Assembly (NCBI GenBank): GCA_963204845.1
Contig: CAUJIL010000149.1
Location: 1 to 26,439 of the forward strand
Origin: Pseudomonadota bacterium
Lineage (GTDB): Bacteria; Pseudomonadota; Gammaproteobacteria; Pseudomonadales; UBA5518
Direction of reading: 5' to 3'
Length of the DNA stretch: 26,439 nt
Below, piece by piece: positions 24,606-26,439 of the stretch. How positions within the stretch are numbered: the first letter of the stretch is position 1; each line of letters starts with the position of its first letter. The position numbers were made by a program, and so were the translations under genes. The notes beneath the pieces were generated by a model. The model had not been told where the DNA came from. It was given only the letters and a program-made list of their open reading frames with translations, and ran no database searches.

Positions 24606-26063
24606 TCACTCGGCCGTCCCTGCCACCGCCTCGACGCCGGCGACCGCCTCCAGCTGGCGCAGAGGCGGCACCTCGCGCACGTGGATCGCCTCGACCCCGG
24701 CGCCCTCGAGGATGTCGGAGATCACGACTACCTTGTCGCCGGCACGGAAGCCTTCACGCTGCACCAGGATCGCGAAGGCATTGGCCAACGTCTTCTCGGG
24801 ATCGGTGCTGAAATTGCTGCGGTAGGCGTAGACACCGCGGTTCAGCGCCAGCAGCCGCCGCGTGCGCGAGTCGTTCGAGAAGGCGTAGATCGTGGCGGTG
24901 TGCGGGTGGCAGTTCGTGACGTGGTTCGCCATGCGGCCGCGGCGCGTGATCACGACGATACCCCGCGCGGCGATGAGTTCGGCCAGATGCACCGCGCTGG
25001 CGGCCAGACTCTGCTTCTGCTCGTTCAGCACCAGCTTGTCGGTGAAACGCAGCCCGCGGTGCGGCTCGACCGCGCGGCAGATGCGGTCCAGGTACTCGAC
25101 GCACTTGATCGGGTACTTCCCGATCGTGGTCTCGCCCGAGAGCATCACCGCGTCGGCTTCCTCGTAGACGGCGTTGGCAACGTCGGTGACCTCGGCGCGC
25201 GTGGGCACCGGGTTCTGGATCATCGACTCGAGCAGGTGGGTCGCGACGATCACGCGCTTGCCGTGCTCGGCGCACAGCCGCACGATGCGTCGCTGGATGT
25301 TCGGCAGTTCGTAGAAGTTCACTTCCACGCCGAGGTCGCCGCGCGCGACCATGATGCCGTCGGCCTCGCGCACGATCTCCTCCAGGTTGCGCACGCCCTC
25401 CTGGTCCTCGATCTTCGCGATGATCTTGATCTTGTTCGCCTTCTCCCCGAGCAGCTCGCGCAACTGGCGCACGTCGCTCGCCTCGCGCACGAACGACAAT
25501 GCGATGTAGTCCACCTCCTGCTCGATGCCGAACAGGATGTCGTGCCGGTCCTTCTCGGTGATCGCCGGCAGGTTCACGCGCACGCCCGGCAGGTTCACGT
25601 GCCGCTTGCTCTTCAGGAAGCCGCCGTCGACCACGCGACAGCGCATCACGCGCTCCTGCTTGCTCAGCACCTCGAGGTTGATCAGCCCGTTGTCGACCGT
25701 GATCTTGTCGCCCACCGCGACCGCGTCGATGATGTCGGCGTAGTCGATCTGGATCGAGCTCTCCTCGACGTGCTCGGCGCCGCGCACCACGATGGTGATC
25801 TCCTGGCCCTCGCGCAGGTTCAGGTCCGCCGACAGGTGCCCGGTGCGGATCTCGGGCCCCTGGGTATCGAGCATCACCGGCACCGTGTAGCGCACCTTGC
25901 GGTTCAGGGTGCGGATCGACTTGATGACCCGCGCGTGCGACTCGTGGTCACCGTGCGACATGTTCAGCCTCACCACGTTCATTCCGGCCTCGTAGAGGCG
26001 TTCGAGCATGGTGTAGGAACCGGTGGCGGGACCGATGGTGCAGATGATCTTGGTCTTGCGCAT
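24606..26063 (-). CDS. pyk: Pyruvate kinase
   Basis: A 485-residue protein starting at the ATG complementary to 26061-26063; the upstream in-frame ATG at 26099 lies in a promoter -10 box and is rejected. The N-terminus RKTKIICTIGPATGSYTMLE, the substrate site VRLNMSHGD, the PxxLDTQGPEIRTG region, the active-site IIAKIEDQEGVRNLEEIV with its lysine, and MVARGDLGVEVNFYELPNIQ are all present. The C-terminal allosteric domain is complete (VVITRRGRMANHV). It makes ATP and pyruvate from PEP and ADP. The type, PykA or PykF, cannot be decided. The creA remnant follows two bases after the stop, so the two share one transcript. Confidence 0.96.
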   Translation of the reverse strand: MRKTKIICTIGPATGSYTMLERLYEAGMNVVRLNMSHGDHESHARVIKSIRTLNRKVRYTVPVMLDTQGPEIRTGHLSADLNLREGQEITIVVRGAEHVEESSIQIDYADIIDAVAVGDKITVDNGLINLEVLSKQERVMRCRVVDGGFLKSKRHVNLPGVRVNLPAITEKDRHDILFGIEQEVDYIALSFVREASDVRQLRELLGEKANKIKIIAKIEDQEGVRNLEEIVREADGIMVARGDLGVEVNFYELPNIQRRIVRLCAEHGKRVIVATHLLESMIQNPVPTRAEVTDVANAVYEEADAVMLSGETTIGKYPIKCVEYLDRICRAVEPHRGLRFTDKLVLNEQKQSLAASAVHLAELIAARGIVVITRRGRMANHVTNCHPHTATIYAFSNDSRTRRLLALNRGVYAYRSNFSTDPEKTLANAFAILVQREGFRAGDKVVVISDILEGAGVEAIHVREVPPLRQLEAVAGVEAVAGTAE

Positions 26064-26094
26064 GGAACGGGAACGGCTCGGGGTCAATGGTGGA

Positions 26095-26103
26095 ATCATA
26101 CCA
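26095..26103 (-). promoter_or_regulatory. Extended -10 promoter of pyk
   Basis: The minus strand reads TGGTATGAT, an extended -10, 32 bases before the chosen ATG. The -35 is not recognisable. It predicts a start near 26088 and excludes the ATG embedded in the box itself (complement of 26097-26099) as initiation codon. Confidence 0.55.
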
Positions 26104-26189
26104 GCAAACCCGCGTTTGCCGCCCCGCGCGCGCCAGCGCTACCATGCCCCCGGGTCGTGTGATCGCGCTGACCGGGGAGTACGCGTGCA

Positions 26190-26439
26190 ATGAGCGATTT
26201 CCTTTCGTATTCGCGGATCGAGAACGAACTGGCACCGGGGCTGCGCAACAGCCTCAACCACGCCGAATCGGTGGAGGACGTGAAGAAGTTTTTCGACTAC
26301 ACGGCGCGCGAGCTGCTGGACCGGGCGCTCGGCGACGCCGCCACGCTGCAGTACGGCGACGTCGCGCTGGCCGGCGACGGCGAGGGTTTCGCGCTCAGCG
26401 AGCGTCTGCGCGGCGACGGCGCCTTCGCGCGCGCGGCGC
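26190..26439 (+). CDS. Unrecognised protein, N-terminal part (3' end outside window)
   Basis: An open frame from ATG 26190 to the window end gives 83 codons. GGGGAG lies about ten bases before the start. The N-terminus MSDFLSYSRIENELAPGLRN, then SLNHAESVEDVKKFFDYTAR, ELLDRAL, is amphipathic and helical in appearance. No signal peptide or membrane segment is seen. I do not recognise a family. It is divergent from pyk with about 126 bases between the starts, and the codon use (GC at third positions) is like that of its neighbours, so it is likely a real gene. Confidence 0.7.
   Translation, partial: MSDFLSYSRIENELAPGLRNSLNHAESVEDVKKFFDYTARELLDRALGDAATLQYGDVALAGDGEGFALSERLRGDGAFARAA

Noticed and set aside
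26064..26099. Longer pyk start at the ATG complementary to 26097-26099
   Set aside because: This ATG lies within the TGGTATGAT promoter box, and the added residues are not part of the family; the RKTKIICTIGPAT start at 26063 fits.

Overview
The window is a strongly GC-rich stretch of bacterial chromosome, most likely from a gammaproteobacterium. Four things point there: the mutY-yggX gene order, tRNA-Phe with an encoded CCA, the ycjX-ycjF pair, and pyruvate kinase, EttA and GlyA of proteobacterial type. I cannot fix the order or family. Coding is dense. No gene-free stretch exceeds about 320 bases, and there is no transposase, phage gene, rRNA or CRISPR array.

Layout. Positions 1-2105 (plus strand) hold the end of mutY, yggX, tRNA-Phe, a DUF385 deazaflavin-type nitroreductase and a SnoaL-like protein. 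Positions 2197-5675 (minus) hold a TonB-dependent outer-membrane receptor followed by an AraC-family regulator. Divergent from these is glcDEF, the three-subunit glycolate oxidase (5913-9750). Next come a second NTF2-like protein (minus), a small DUF2249 protein with a palindrome over its promoter (plus), and ycjX-ycjF (minus). Positions 13463-16857 (minus) hold a likely operon of a DUF1214 protein, a PAPS-type sulfotransferase and a zinc alcohol dehydrogenase. A periplasmic rhodanese (minus) is divergent from a TrpB2-type tryptophan synthase beta chain (plus). Then come glyA with a secreted Asp-box protein directly downstream, a secreted DUF4412-like protein (all minus), ettA (plus), pyk with creA behind it (minus), and the start of an unrecognised gene (plus).

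Five intergenic clusters of REP-type palindromes are the most distinctive structure. Each unit is GTAG plus an 8-bp stem and 3-nt loop. Two subfamilies (A and B) differ by exactly two compensatory base pairs, and all six inverted pairs in the window combine one A with one B. The GTAG of an A unit supplies the TAG stop codon of glcF and of the alcohol dehydrogenase, and the ancestral stop of creA. One A hairpin lies inside the coding end of glcF.

creA carries an in-frame amber codon at codon 109, where the family normally has a lysine, and 43 recognisable codons follow it. It is annotated as a pseudogene, though a sequencing error is possible. The housekeeping genes look intact. The accessory genes (TonB receptor and AraC regulator, sulfotransferase operon, NTF2-like and DUF385 proteins) suggest a metabolically versatile free-living organism, but their substrates cannot be read from the sequence.
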